DNA of 16,081 bases, from the NCBI GenBank assembly GCA_004555865.1, contig SFJO01000025.1, positions 1-16,081 on the forward strand, given 5' to 3'. Positions 6,393 through 13,223 of the stretch are shown here, in pieces; positions within the stretch are counted from its first letter, which is position 1, and each line of letters opens with the position of its first letter. The notes beneath the pieces are model-generated. The model searched no databases. It worked only from the letters and a program-made list of their open reading frames with translations, and was not told the origin of the DNA. The stretch comes from Oscillospiraceae bacterium (GTDB lineage: Bacteria > Bacillota > Clostridia > Oscillospirales > Ruminococcaceae). The translations under genes were made by a program, and so were the position numbers.

Positions 6393-7265
6393 TTAGTTTG
6401 TCTCAGCCTCCTGCGGGGCGAGGGGGAACAGCGCCTGGGCCAAGGTCAGGGCGTCCTCCTCCAGCTCATAGCGGGCGGTGCGCTCGTCCCAGCGGCCGGG
6501 CAGAAGGTCGGCCTGGGGGCTGCACGAGGCGTCTGCCAGTTGGGCCAGCACCCGGCCCAGCTCCTCCAGATCCAGGGCGGTCAGGTCGGTAAGCAGATCA
6601 CCGCTGCAGCGGCGCAGCCCCTGGGGAACGGACTCGGCCAGGCTGCCCTGGCATTGCAGGGCGAACGCCTGCCAAACCGCCGCCCGCAGCCGCCCCAGCG
6701 CCGGGCCGGTAAGAGGCGTCCCCTGCAAGAGGGAGGCGGCTTCGCCTGCGTCCAGCTGAGCCACGGCGGCCACCCCCAAAGCCCGGCGCGCGGCTTCGTC
6801 CAGCAGGGGAGAGAGGTTGACCCGCGCCTGCTCCAGGCCGGAAAGGCTCTGCCCCCACACGACCGGGGTGGCGGCCAGATAGCGGTCCAGCTGAATGCCC
6901 AGCGTGGCCGCCAGCAGACTGCCCGCCCGGGCCGGGCCGGCGGCGGCGTAGCTTTCGGCCAGGGTGATGGGCTGGCCCTGCCCGTCCAGCACCACGCTTT
7001 CTCCCGGCACAACAATCAGCCGGAAGGCGGGGGCGGCCCCGTCCAGACGGACCAGCACAAAGGCGGGCCGCTCATCGGCCACCGCCAGCAGCAGCGAGAG
7101 GCTGCCCGGCCGCTGAATGGGCACGCCAGACTGCGCCTGCTGGGTCTGCACGGCCCGGCGGTTCTGCTGCACCCCCCAGAAGGCGAACAGCCCCAGAAGC
7201 GGCCCGATGACCGCCAGAGTGAGAAAAAACGATGCCCAGAAGATCCGCCCGCCGCTTGCGCGCAT
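6393..7265 (-). CDS. membrane-anchored LCP-like (LytR-CpsA-Psr-like) protein, catalytic residues degenerate
   Basis: A 290-residue protein with one N-terminal membrane segment (about 8-30) and an outside domain. Residues 55-140 follow the order of an LCP domain: SLLLAVADERPAFVLVRLD (LCP: LL.G.D.R..D...LV), FRLIVVPGESVV (LCP: ...IPRDT.V), TLAESYAAAGPARAGSLLAA (LCP: IN.AY..GG......V), TLGIQLDRYLAA (LCP: LLGI.ID.Y). Active LCP phosphotransferases, which attach teichoic acids or polysaccharides to peptidoglycan, use conserved Arg and Asp residues in the first two motifs; here the R-D-T motif is PGES, so catalysis is doubtful. The C-terminal half (about 150-290) is Ala/Leu-rich, likely helical, with no family I recognise. 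The ATG at 7265 was chosen for GGAGGG 8 bases upstream; upstream in-frame ATGs lack such a site. A division or cell-wall accessory role is only a guess. Confidence 0.62.
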   Translation of the reverse strand: MRASGGRIFWASFFLTLAVIGPLLGLFAFWGVQQNRRAVQTQQAQSGVPIQRPGSLSLLLAVADERPAFVLVRLDGAAPAFRLIVVPGESVVLDGQGQPITLAESYAAAGPARAGSLLAATLGIQLDRYLAATPVVWGQSLSGLEQARVNLSPLLDEAARRALGVAAVAQLDAGEAASLLQGTPLTGPALGRLRAAVWQAFALQCQGSLAESVPQGLRRCSGDLLTDLTALDLEELGRVLAQLADASCSPQADLLPGRWDERTARYELEEDALTLAQALFPLAPQEAETN

Positions 7266-7284
7266 GGCCCGATCCCTCCTTTCC

Positions 7285-7321
7285 TGCATACAGCATGGCC
7301 CGCGGGGGCACACTGTATGCA
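7285..7321. promoter_or_regulatory. inverted repeat in the divergent intergenic region
   Basis: TGCATACAG (7285-7293) and CTGTATGCA (7313-7321) are perfect inverted 9-mers with a 19-base GC-rich spacer, between the divergent LCP-like gene (start 7265) and the small gene (start 7357). A dimeric regulator site or a plus-strand -10 (TATGCA) within the right arm are both possible. No good -35 was found. Confidence 0.45.
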
Positions 7322-7356
7322 TCACCCTGCAAAAAGGGAAGAAGGAGGAGTTTGTG

Positions 7357-7500
7357 ATGAACGTACCGGAACCGGACGCAACCTTTTGGGTGGAGATTCC
7401 CCAACCGCCCCGCCCCAGCCGTACCGACCCGGAGGGCAGCTGGACCGGCCTGCCCGATGACCCGGGGGAGACCCCGGTGCAGGATGCGGATGATTTGTGA
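7357..7500 (+). CDS. small acidic proline-rich protein, 47 residues, function unknown
   Basis: A 47-codon gene with a strong GGAGGAG ribosome binding site and ATG at 7357. The product is acidic, rich in Pro and Asp, with no hydrophobic segment, and contains TFWVEIP near the start, DPEGSWTG in the middle and ends in PVQDADDL. From general familiarity, short proteins with a DPxGSxTG...PxxPVQDADDL pattern recur in Oscillospiraceae and are not characterised, but I cannot check this here. It diverges from the LCP-like gene and shares the inverted repeat between them. A terminator follows 41 bases after the stop. The start-site quality, clean stop and terminator argue that it is real in spite of its size. 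Confidence 0.72.
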   Translation: MNVPEPDATFWVEIPQPPRPSRTDPEGSWTGLPDDPGETPVQDADDL

Positions 7501-7525
7501 GCTTGGGGTGCGGCGAAAAAGCTTT

Positions 7526-7557
7526 GCCTGTGCGAAATTTTGGCTTCCCCTCACGGG
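7526..7557 (+). repeat. dispersed intergenic repeat, copy 2
   Basis: This 32-base segment matches 1981-2012 at 28 of 32 positions and, like it, lies just after the 3' end of a plus-strand gene (25 bases past the small gene's stop). Its right half forms the left arm of the terminator hairpin at 7542-7565, which suggests that the repeat family carries or builds terminators. Confidence 0.6.
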
Positions 7558-7570
7558 GGGAGGCCGTTTT
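7542..7570 (+). terminator. rho-independent terminator after the small gene
   Basis: GGCTTCCCC (7542-7550) pairs with GGGGAGGCC (7557-7565), one wobble pair, with a six-base loop, followed by GTTTT (7566-7570). It overlaps the dispersed repeat. Confidence 0.7.
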
Positions 7571-7687
7571 ATGGTGATTGTTATTTGCCGCTTGTTCTCT
7601 ATCTTTCGCACAAAACCATCCCGCAAATTTCAGCCTCTCTCGCAAAGTGACGAAAAAATATCCGCGAACTTTGTACAGAAAGCACGA

Positions 7688-7716
7688 TTGACAGCGGCGG
7701 AAAGTTTTGGTATGCT
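7688..7716 (+). promoter_or_regulatory. sigma-A promoter of the lacI-family gene
   Basis: A perfect -35 TTGACA (7688-7693), 17-base spacer and TATGCT (7711-7716) with an extended -10 TG (TGGTATGCT). Transcription should begin near 7723, leaving about 50 bases of leader. Confidence 0.88.
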
Positions 7717-7732
7717 CTAACCAGAGTACAGA

Positions 7733-7743
7733 AACCGGTAAAC
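7733..7743 (+). promoter_or_regulatory. operator-like site O1 in the lacI leader
   Basis: AACCGGTAAAC differs at one position from AACCGGTTAAC at 8852-8862. It lies about 10-20 bases after the expected start of transcription, where a bound repressor would block elongation, so autorepression by the LacI-family protein is likely. This is inference from sequence similarity. Confidence 0.55.
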
Positions 7744-7775
7744 TAAAACGATAAACACTTAACAATCGAGGAGCA

Positions 7776-8804
7776 ATGGAACGGAAAGCAACGATCGCGG
7801 ACGTTGCAAAAAAGGTCGGCGTTTCCAAGACGACCATTTCAAGATACTTGAATGGAAACTATGAGTTTATGTCGCAGGAGACGCGGCAGCGCATTGAACA
7901 GGTCATTAAAGAACTGGACTATGCGCCCAACAGCGCCGCGAGAACCCTGAAATCACAAAAAAGCAAACTGGTTGGGGTGGTGGTGAACAGCCTGCGCTAC
8001 CAGATCGGTGCCCAGACGGTGACGCAGATCAACAGCGTCTGCGCCCAGAACGGGTACGGCACGGTGGTGTGCTGCAGCAACGACGACCCCGCAAAGGAAG
8101 AGCAGGCCATTCAGCTTTGCCTGAACCAGCAGGTGGATGGGCTGGTGCTGATTCCGTGCCACGAAACGGCAGAACCGTATCTGGCTTTGTGCAAGCGAAA
8201 CATTCCGGTGGTCATCTGTACGCGGCAGCTGCAGGATTGGCCCTATGGCAGCGTTTACGTCAAGCATGACGAACTGATCGCGAACATGCTTCAGCATTTG
8301 AAGGAGCAAGGGTTCGAAAAGGTCTGCTTTTTGCAGGACGTGGACAATTTTCACAAAAAATGGATGGGGGACGTATTCGCCCAGTGGGCGGAAAAGCTCT
8401 TCGGGATGCAGCGGAACGAATCCGTGGCTCTGGTGGGCCGGGAAGAGCTCGGGGTAGCCGAAGCTGTGGAGCAGTTCCTGCGGGAATATCCCGATCAGAA
8501 AAAGGCGCTCTTTGCGGTGAATACCCACACCCTCTTCCTTACCTTAAAAGAAGTGGAGCAGCACGGGCTGCGGATGCCGGAGGACATTGGCGTTTGCGGG
8601 TACGATGCGGTTGGCTGGTCCGAACTGGTAGCTCCGGGAATTTCCTCCATCCGCCAGCCCATGGACCGCATGGGCCGGGCTGCAGGAGAAAAGATCATCG
8701 AAGCCATTCTGCAGGGGCGCATGAGCGAAGGCAAGCAGGCATTGTCCGGTACGTTGACCTTCCGCCGCTCGACCCAATTGAGCCGCCTGCGGCACAAGCA
8801 ATAA
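7776..8804 (+). CDS. LacI-family transcriptional regulator of the downstream transporter operon
   Basis: A 342-residue protein with the complete LacI/GalR layout. The N-terminal helix-turn-helix reads TIADVAKKVGVSKTTISRYL at 6-25, followed by the hinge helix with NSAARTLKSQ (51-60) and then a periplasmic-binding-protein-like effector domain from VGVVVNSL at about 65 to the end; IGVCGYDAVGWSELVAPGIS (272-291) and the closing SIRQP segment (292-296) are typical. The start has GAGGAG only 2 bases before ATG, tighter than usual, which may keep expression low. Its own promoter and O1 lie upstream, and a terminator overlaps its stop. Adjacent AACCG-centred sites upstream of tctC make local control of the transporter operon likely. 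The inducer is expected to be the imported carboxylate or a product of it, not CcpA-type signals, as the protein differs from CcpA and lies beside its target. Confidence 0.93.
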   Translation: MERKATIADVAKKVGVSKTTISRYLNGNYEFMSQETRQRIEQVIKELDYAPNSAARTLKSQKSKLVGVVVNSLRYQIGAQTVTQINSVCAQNGYGTVVCCSNDDPAKEEQAIQLCLNQQVDGLVLIPCHETAEPYLALCKRNIPVVICTRQLQDWPYGSVYVKHDELIANMLQHLKEQGFEKVCFLQDVDNFHKKWMGDVFAQWAEKLFGMQRNESVALVGREELGVAEAVEQFLREYPDQKKALFAVNTHTLFLTLKEVEQHGLRMPEDIGVCGYDAVGWSELVAPGISSIRQPMDRMGRAAGEKIIEAILQGRMSEGKQALSGTLTFRRSTQLSRLRHKQ

Positions 8805-8839
8805 AAAATTGAGGATATGAAAATTATCCTTAATTTTTT
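8803..8839 (+). terminator. rho-independent terminator overlapping the lacI stop codon
   Basis: AAAAAATTGAGGATA (8803-8817) pairs with TATCCTTAATTTTTT (8825-8839), one G-U pair, with a 7-base loop. The T6 at the end is part of the stem. It begins within the TAA of the regulator gene and insulates it from the transporter operon. Confidence 0.75.
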
Positions 8840-8848
8840 ACCGCGGTT

Positions 8849-8876
8849 GTTAACCGGTTAACGCAAACGGTTAACG
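8849..8876. promoter_or_regulatory. operator-like cluster O2/O3 upstream of the transporter operon
   Basis: GTTAACCGGTTAAC (8849-8862) is a perfect 14-base palindrome with a central CG, typical of LacI-family operators. Immediately after it GCAAACGGTTAACG (8863-8876) repeats the half-site; GTTAAC occurs three times, starting at 8849, 8857 and 8870. O1 and O4 carry related cores, so the nearby LacI-family protein is the probable ligand. Confidence 0.65.
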
Positions 8877-8929
8877 AAACAAATCGGCCGATGCTGCGAA
8901 TAAATTTCGGCCACAAATTTCGTCGGAAC

Positions 8930-8958
8930 TGGAGAAGGATTTCTCCCTCACATATACA
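8930..8958 (+). promoter_or_regulatory. candidate promoter of the tctCBA operon
   Basis: TGGAGA (8930-8935), 17 bases, TATACA (8953-8958). The -35 is a 4/6 match, which suits a regulated promoter. A perfect inverted repeat GGAGAA-GGAT-TTCTCC (8931-8946) overlaps the -35 and spacer. Confidence 0.5.
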
Positions 8959-8961
8959 CAG

Positions 8962-8972
8962 CAAACCGTTTG
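8962..8972. promoter_or_regulatory. operator-like site O4 at the tctCBA transcription start
   Basis: CAAACCGTTTG is a palindrome with a single central base, beginning 3 bases after the proposed -10. The 9-mer AACCGTTTG is identical to the complement of part of O3 (8865-8873 region). A repressor bound here would cover the start of transcription. Confidence 0.5.
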
Positions 8973-9012
8973 AAAATCAACACAAATCAAAATTTTCGGG
9001 AGGAAAAGAAGA

Positions 9013-10035
9013 ATGAAAAAACTCGTCAGTATGCTTTTAGCGGCAACGATGGCATTCAGTATGGTCGCCTGCGGCGGCTCTGCTGCCTCGTCCACCCCGG
9101 CCAGCAGCACGGCCGATGCTTCCAGCACCGCGTCCCAGAGCGATGGCAGCTGGCCCTCGAAGCCCATCACCCTGCTGTGCGGCTACTCCGCCGGCGGTTC
9201 GTCCGACCTGGGCTGCCGCTACCTGGCTGAGGCCCTGAAGAACGACCTGGGCGTGCCGGTCATCGTGGAGAACGTTCCCGGCAGCGGCAGCTGGCTGGCC
9301 TGGAACCAGCTGCTGCATAACACCGACCCGGACGGTTACACCTTCGCGCTGGTCAACCTGTCCGCTCTGTACGGCCACTACGATGAAACCAACCCCCGTG
9401 AGGATACCATCGACGATTTCGAGCTGCTGGCCAACCACGTGATCGACTATCAGGTGCTCTGCATCCGCAGCGATGAGACTCGTTTCAGCGATTACGCCTC
9501 TCTGGTGAAGTACGCTCAGGAGAACCCCCTGGTCATGGCTTCTGCCACCACCAGCATTACCAGCGGCGACGGCACCGTGGCCAAGATGCTGCAGAAAGAG
9601 CATAACTGCCAGCTGACCGTCATCCCCGTGGACGGCGCCAGCGATGCCACCACCATGTTCCTGGCCGGCGAGACGGACTTCCTGTCCGCCAACGTGGGCG
9701 ACGTGATGGAAGCCGAAGAGAACGGCTACAAGCCCATCGTCGTGTTTGCCGACGAGCGCTCCAAGTACCTGCCCGACGTGCCCACTGCCAAAGAGACCGG
9801 CGTGGACGATTACGTTTCCTTCTCTGCCCGCGGCTATGCCTACATGAAGGGCGTGGATCAGGCCATTGTGGACCGCATGACTCAGGCTTTGGAAGACGCC
9901 TTTGAGGACCCCGACTACCAGAAGAACATGGAAGCCATGGGCGCTGAGCTGAAGCTGTACACCGGCGACGAGTACAAGGCCCTGCTGGACGAGCAGCTGG
10001 ATACCCGTCTGGAGATCTGGGACGTGCAGAAATAA
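9013..10035 (+). CDS. tctC: tripartite tricarboxylate transporter substrate-binding lipoprotein (TctC/Bug family)
   Basis: A 340-residue extracytoplasmic binding protein. The N-terminus is a lipoprotein signal: basic MKK, a hydrophobic core, and lipobox SMVAC with Cys20 as the lipidated residue, then a Ser/Ala/Thr linker to about 45. The mature part starts with WPSKPITLLCGYSAGGSSDL (about 49-68), the classic opening of Bug proteins, in which the AGG-S-D loop helps hold a carboxylate through two water-linked contacts; ENVPGSGSW and DPDGYTFALVN follow, and PDVPTAKETG is the family's usual late motif. It delivers a carboxylic acid to TctBA. Ribosome binding site GGGAGG lies about 10 bases before the ATG. 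It is the first gene of the operon, set apart from tctB by a strong hairpin, which fits the need for more binding protein than membrane subunits. The ligand is not predictable from sequence. Confidence 0.93.
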   Translation: MKKLVSMLLAATMAFSMVACGGSAASSTPASSTADASSTASQSDGSWPSKPITLLCGYSAGGSSDLGCRYLAEALKNDLGVPVIVENVPGSGSWLAWNQLLHNTDPDGYTFALVNLSALYGHYDETNPREDTIDDFELLANHVIDYQVLCIRSDETRFSDYASLVKYAQENPLVMASATTSITSGDGTVAKMLQKEHNCQLTVIPVDGASDATTMFLAGETDFLSANVGDVMEAEENGYKPIVVFADERSKYLPDVPTAKETGVDDYVSFSARGYAYMKGVDQAIVDRMTQALEDAFEDPDYQKNMEAMGAELKLYTGDEYKALLDEQLDTRLEIWDVQK

Positions 10036-10088
10036 GCAAGGCTCTTTGTAAAACGATTGCAGGAATCCCCAACGGAATTTGATAGAAC

Positions 10089-10127
10089 TATCGGGCGGCC
10101 GCAAGATGCTTTTGCGGCCGCCCGATA
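10089..10127 (+). promoter_or_regulatory. 16-bp intercistronic hairpin between tctC and tctB
   Basis: TATCGGGCGGCCGCAA (10089-10104) pairs perfectly with TTGCGGCCGCCCGATA (10112-10127) around a 7-base loop. No U-tract follows; the tctB ribosome binding site (AAAGGAG) begins 4-5 bases later. It can serve as a 3' stabiliser for tctC mRNA or a partial terminator, giving stepwise expression. Confidence 0.75.
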
Positions 10128-10143
10128 AGAAAGGAGCCTTCTT

Positions 10144-10605
10144 GTGAAGAAACAGATTCATCAAGATGTGATCATCGGATTTGTTTGCCTGGCGCTGTGC
10201 CTGCTGTTCTACGCCATGAACCGCCCCCTGCCCTCGGAAGCGGCCATGATGCCCAATCTGCTGGTTGGGTTGATGACGGTTCTCTCTGCCTGCATCCTCT
10301 ATCAGGGTGTGGTGAAGAGCAAGGCCCCTGCGGAGGAGCAGAAAAAGCTCTTTACCTGGGACGGCGTTAAGATCCCCCTCATCACCTGGGGCATTGTTCT
10401 GGCCTATGTGCTGCTGTTCTACTTCGTGGGCTACTTTGTGGCCACGGCCATCATCATTCCCGTACTGATGCGCTTTATGAAGCAGACGTCCTGGAAGCTG
10501 ATTCTGGCCATCGATGCCGGCTATCTGCTGGTGATCTACTTCGTGTTCGTTCGTACGCTGAACGTCTCCGTGGACGGCTTCGGTCTGCTGAGTCGGCTGC
10601 TGTAA
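10144..10605 (+). CDS. tctB: tripartite tricarboxylate transporter small membrane subunit (TctB)
   Basis: A 153-residue membrane protein with four hydrophobic segments (about 9-26, 37-56, 77-106, 117-137), the size and layout of TctB (PF07331). It opens with IHQDVIIGFVCLALCLLFYA and has the outside stretch LPSEAAMMPNLLVG, with the charged cytoplasmic loop KSKAPAEEQKK between segments two and three, all usual for the family. The start is GTG at 10144 with AAAGGAG 7 bases upstream; no ATG fits. It is expected to form a membrane complex with TctA and use an ion gradient to drive uptake of the ligand handed over by TctC. It is poorly conserved in sequence, so the call rests on length, topology and position between tctC and tctA. 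Confidence 0.87.
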   Translation: MKKQIHQDVIIGFVCLALCLLFYAMNRPLPSEAAMMPNLLVGLMTVLSACILYQGVVKSKAPAEEQKKLFTWDGVKIPLITWGIVLAYVLLFYFVGYFVATAIIIPVLMRFMKQTSWKLILAIDAGYLLVIYFVFVRTLNVSVDGFGLLSRLL

Positions 10606-10628
10606 ACCGGAAAGGAGGAACTTGAATT

Positions 10629-12164
10629 ATGGTTGATGCTGCAAGTTTGATTGCCGGTTTTCAGTCCCTGCTCAGTCTGGATGTGCTGATCGCACTGATC
10701 GCCGGTACGGTTGGCGGCATGGTCATCGGCGCACTGCCCGGCTTCTCCGCTGCCATGGGCGTTTCGCTGCTCATTCCCATTACCTACGGCATGAGCCCTG
10801 TGGCCGCCCTTACCATGCTGGTGGCCATGTACACCTCCGCCATTTACGGCGGCTCCATTACCGCCATCCTCTGCCATACCCCCGGCACCCCCGCTTCGGC
10901 AGCCACCGCCATTGACGGCTACCAGCTGACCAAGCAGGGCCGCGGCATGGAGGCCATGGGCGTGGCCACGCTGGGTTCCGCTGTGGGCGGCACCGTCAGC
11001 GCCATCGCCATGCTGCTCATCGCCCCCGCGCTGGGCGCCTTCTCGCTGAAGTTCTCGGTGCTGGAATACTTCCTGTTGGCCGTGTTCGGCCTGACGGTTA
11101 TCGCCAGCTTGGCGGGCGAATCCCTCATCAAGGGCCTGTTCTCCGGTGTTCTGGGCCTGCTGCTGGGCTGCGTTGGTCTGGATGCCATCAGCGGCTACCC
11201 CCGCATGACCATGGGCCTGGTTCAGCTGGAAGACGGCATCAACTTCGTGCCCGCCCTGATCGGTCTGTTCTCGGTGGCGCAGGTGATGACCCTGGCCTAT
11301 GACGTACACCACGGTAAGTCCGGCTCCGTCATTGAGGACGAAGAAAACCTGAAAAAGGGCCGCGCGCTTCCTCCCTGGAGCGAGCTGAAGACCCTCGTTC
11401 CCACCATGGTGCGCTGCTCGCTGGTGGGCACGCTGGTGGGCATTGTCCCGGCGGCCGGTGCAGGCGTCTCCTCCTGGATTTGCTACTCCATGGGCAAGAA
11501 GTTCTCCAAGCATCCCGAAAAGTTCGGCCACGGCGCGCTGGAAGGCGTTGCCTCCTGTGAGACCGGCAACAACGCCGCCACCGGCGGCGCGCTGATCCCC
11601 CTGATCACCCTGGCTCTGCCCGGCTCCACCGTGGCGGCCATCCTGCTGGGCGGCATGATGATTCACGGCCTGACCCCCGGCGCTTCCATGTTCACCAAGA
11701 ACGCTGCCACCACCTACGGCATCATGATCGGCTTCCTGCTGGCCAACATCCTGATGGGCGCCATCGGCCTGTTTGCGGCCCGCTACATTGCCCGCGTCAG
11801 CTCGCTGCCCATGGGCATTCTCGGCCCCGTCATCGTTGCCCTGTGCGCCATCGGCACCTTTGCCATCCGCAACAACATCTTTGATGTGGGCGTGATGCTG
11901 GTGTTCGGTCTCATCGGTTTCATCCTGAAGAAGGCCGGCTTCGCCGCACCTCCCATGATCCTGGGCATGGTGCTGAGCGAGATCTGCGAGAGCAACTGGC
12001 GGCGTGCCGTCATCCTGGCGGGCGCCAAGGGCGGTATGCTGAACTACTTCTTGGGCCGCCCCATCGCCATCGTGCTGGCGGTTCTGATCGTGGCCTCCCT
12101 GTTCTCTCCCGTGATTATGAAGATCGTGAACAAAAAGGCGCATGCCATCGAAAAGCAGAGCTGA
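10629..12164 (+). CDS. tctA: tripartite tricarboxylate transporter large membrane subunit (TctA)
   Basis: A 511-residue permease with about 11-12 membrane segments, full length for TctA (PF01970). The first repeat has GALPGFSAAMGVSLLIP at 34-50 and YGGSITAILCHTPGTPASAA at 73-92, where the PGTPASAAT loop is the family's most conserved stretch. The second repeat has GIVPAAGAGVSSW near 269-281 and ETGNNAATGGALIPLITLAL near 311-330, mirroring the first. It forms the translocation path and is thought to use proton or sodium gradients. Ribosome binding site AAAGGAGG is 10 bases before the ATG, and the gene starts 23 bases after tctB. The dehydrogenase gene follows 31 bases after its stop, so one transcript is likely. 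Confidence 0.95.
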   Translation: MVDAASLIAGFQSLLSLDVLIALIAGTVGGMVIGALPGFSAAMGVSLLIPITYGMSPVAALTMLVAMYTSAIYGGSITAILCHTPGTPASAATAIDGYQLTKQGRGMEAMGVATLGSAVGGTVSAIAMLLIAPALGAFSLKFSVLEYFLLAVFGLTVIASLAGESLIKGLFSGVLGLLLGCVGLDAISGYPRMTMGLVQLEDGINFVPALIGLFSVAQVMTLAYDVHHGKSGSVIEDEENLKKGRALPPWSELKTLVPTMVRCSLVGTLVGIVPAAGAGVSSWICYSMGKKFSKHPEKFGHGALEGVASCETGNNAATGGALIPLITLALPGSTVAAILLGGMMIHGLTPGASMFTKNAATTYGIMIGFLLANILMGAIGLFAARYIARVSSLPMGILGPVIVALCAIGTFAIRNNIFDVGVMLVFGLIGFILKKAGFAAPPMILGMVLSEICESNWRRAVILAGAKGGMLNYFLGRPIAIVLAVLIVASLFSPVIMKIVNKKAHAIEKQS

Positions 12165-12195
12165 AGCGGCTGCTGAAAACTGAGGTGAAGTTCCA

Positions 12196-13167
12196 ATGGA
12201 AAAAATTGCACTGTACGGCAAATTTTCTGAGAATATGCTCAATGCCCTGAAGGCGAAATGCCCCGAAGGTTTTGAGACCTATCTGGTAAAACCCGACGAC
12301 GACCTGGCCCTGCTGGCCGACGCGGACTACATGGTTAACCGGGGCGGTGTGGTGAACGCCGCATCCATCGCCGCAGCCCCCAAGCTGAAGTTCATTCAGA
12401 AGTGGGGCGTGGGCTACGACAAGATCGACGTGAAGGCAGCCGGGGGGCGGGGCGTTCCCGTCTCCGTCTGCGTGGGCGGCAACAGTATGCCGGTGGCTGA
12501 GCTGGCCGTGACCCTGATGCTGGCGGTGCTGCGCAGCATTGAGCCGCTGAAGGACCATATGCGCCTGGGCGAGTGGGCCCGCGAACAGTACTCCGGCCGG
12601 TCCTACCTGCTGCACGGCAAAACGGTGGGCCTGGTGGGCATCGGCAACATCGCCAAGAAGGTGGCCGCTATTGTGAGGAACGGCTTTGACTGTGAGGTGC
12701 TTTACTACGACGTGTTCCGTATGCCGCCCGAGCAGGAGCAGGCGCTGGGCGTGAAATACGTTGAGCTGGATGAGCTGATGGCTCAGGCGGACATCGTGAG
12801 CATCCATGTGCCGCTGCTGGATTCCACCGCCGGTATGATCAGCAAAGAGCGGCTGGCCATGATGAAGCCCACGGCCTGCATCATCAACACTTCCCGCGGC
12901 GGCGTGGTGGACGAGGCGGCCCTGATTGAGGCGCTGGAAGCTGGAACGATTCTGGGCGCGGGCCTGGATACCTTCGCGGCCGAGCCGCTGGATAAGGACT
13001 CCCCGCTGCTGAAGCTGGACAACGTGGTTGCCACCCCCCACTGCGGCGGCAACACCGTGGACAACGACATCAATATGGCCGCCATCTGCATGGAGGACAT
13101 TGCCCGGTACGCCGCCACCGGCGACAAGGGGATGCGCTCCATCGTGAACAAAGAAGAACTGGCCTGA
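12196..13167 (+). CDS. D-2-hydroxyacid dehydrogenase (NAD-dependent)
   Basis: A 323-residue enzyme of the D-isomer 2-hydroxyacid dehydrogenase family (PF00389/PF02826). The Rossmann segment GKTVGLVGIGNIAKKVA runs 141-157 with G148-x-G150-x-x-A153 replacing the usual final Gly; Asp172 after the second strand (VLYYD) indicates NAD rather than NADP. The catalytic set is present: Arg234 in NTSRGG, Glu263 in FAAEPL and His282 in TPHCGGN. It interconverts a 2-oxo acid and its D-2-hydroxy acid. Phosphoglycerate dehydrogenase is less likely, as there is no regulatory ACT domain and the context is transport and catabolism. GAGGTGA is 7 bases before the ATG. It follows tctA by 31 bases and precedes the RraA-like gene by 56, so it should act on the imported acid or its product. 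Confidence 0.92.
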   Translation: MEKIALYGKFSENMLNALKAKCPEGFETYLVKPDDDLALLADADYMVNRGGVVNAASIAAAPKLKFIQKWGVGYDKIDVKAAGGRGVPVSVCVGGNSMPVAELAVTLMLAVLRSIEPLKDHMRLGEWAREQYSGRSYLLHGKTVGLVGIGNIAKKVAAIVRNGFDCEVLYYDVFRMPPEQEQALGVKYVELDELMAQADIVSIHVPLLDSTAGMISKERLAMMKPTACIINTSRGGVVDEAALIEALEAGTILGAGLDTFAAEPLDKDSPLLKLDNVVATPHCGGNTVDNDINMAAICMEDIARYAATGDKGMRSIVNKEELA

Positions 13168-13223
13168 ACAACGTTGATTTTTAAATGCTTGATCTGTGAT
13201 ACCCGATAAGGAGGAACTGAACA

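Noticed and set aside
8864..8877. CcpA catabolite-responsive element
   Set aside because: GCAAACGGTTAA fits the left half of the cre consensus but the right half fails, and the adjacent LacI-family gene with matching sites gives a better explanation.
10536..12242. Long minus-strand open frame across tctA
   Set aside because: Composition is dominated by His/Gln/Gly/Ala, no family features, and it lies opposite a full-length, well-conserved TctA.
12196..13167. Phosphoglycerate dehydrogenase (serA) for serine synthesis
   Set aside because: No ACT or intervening regulatory domain, no serine genes nearby, and the gene lies inside a carboxylate transport operon.
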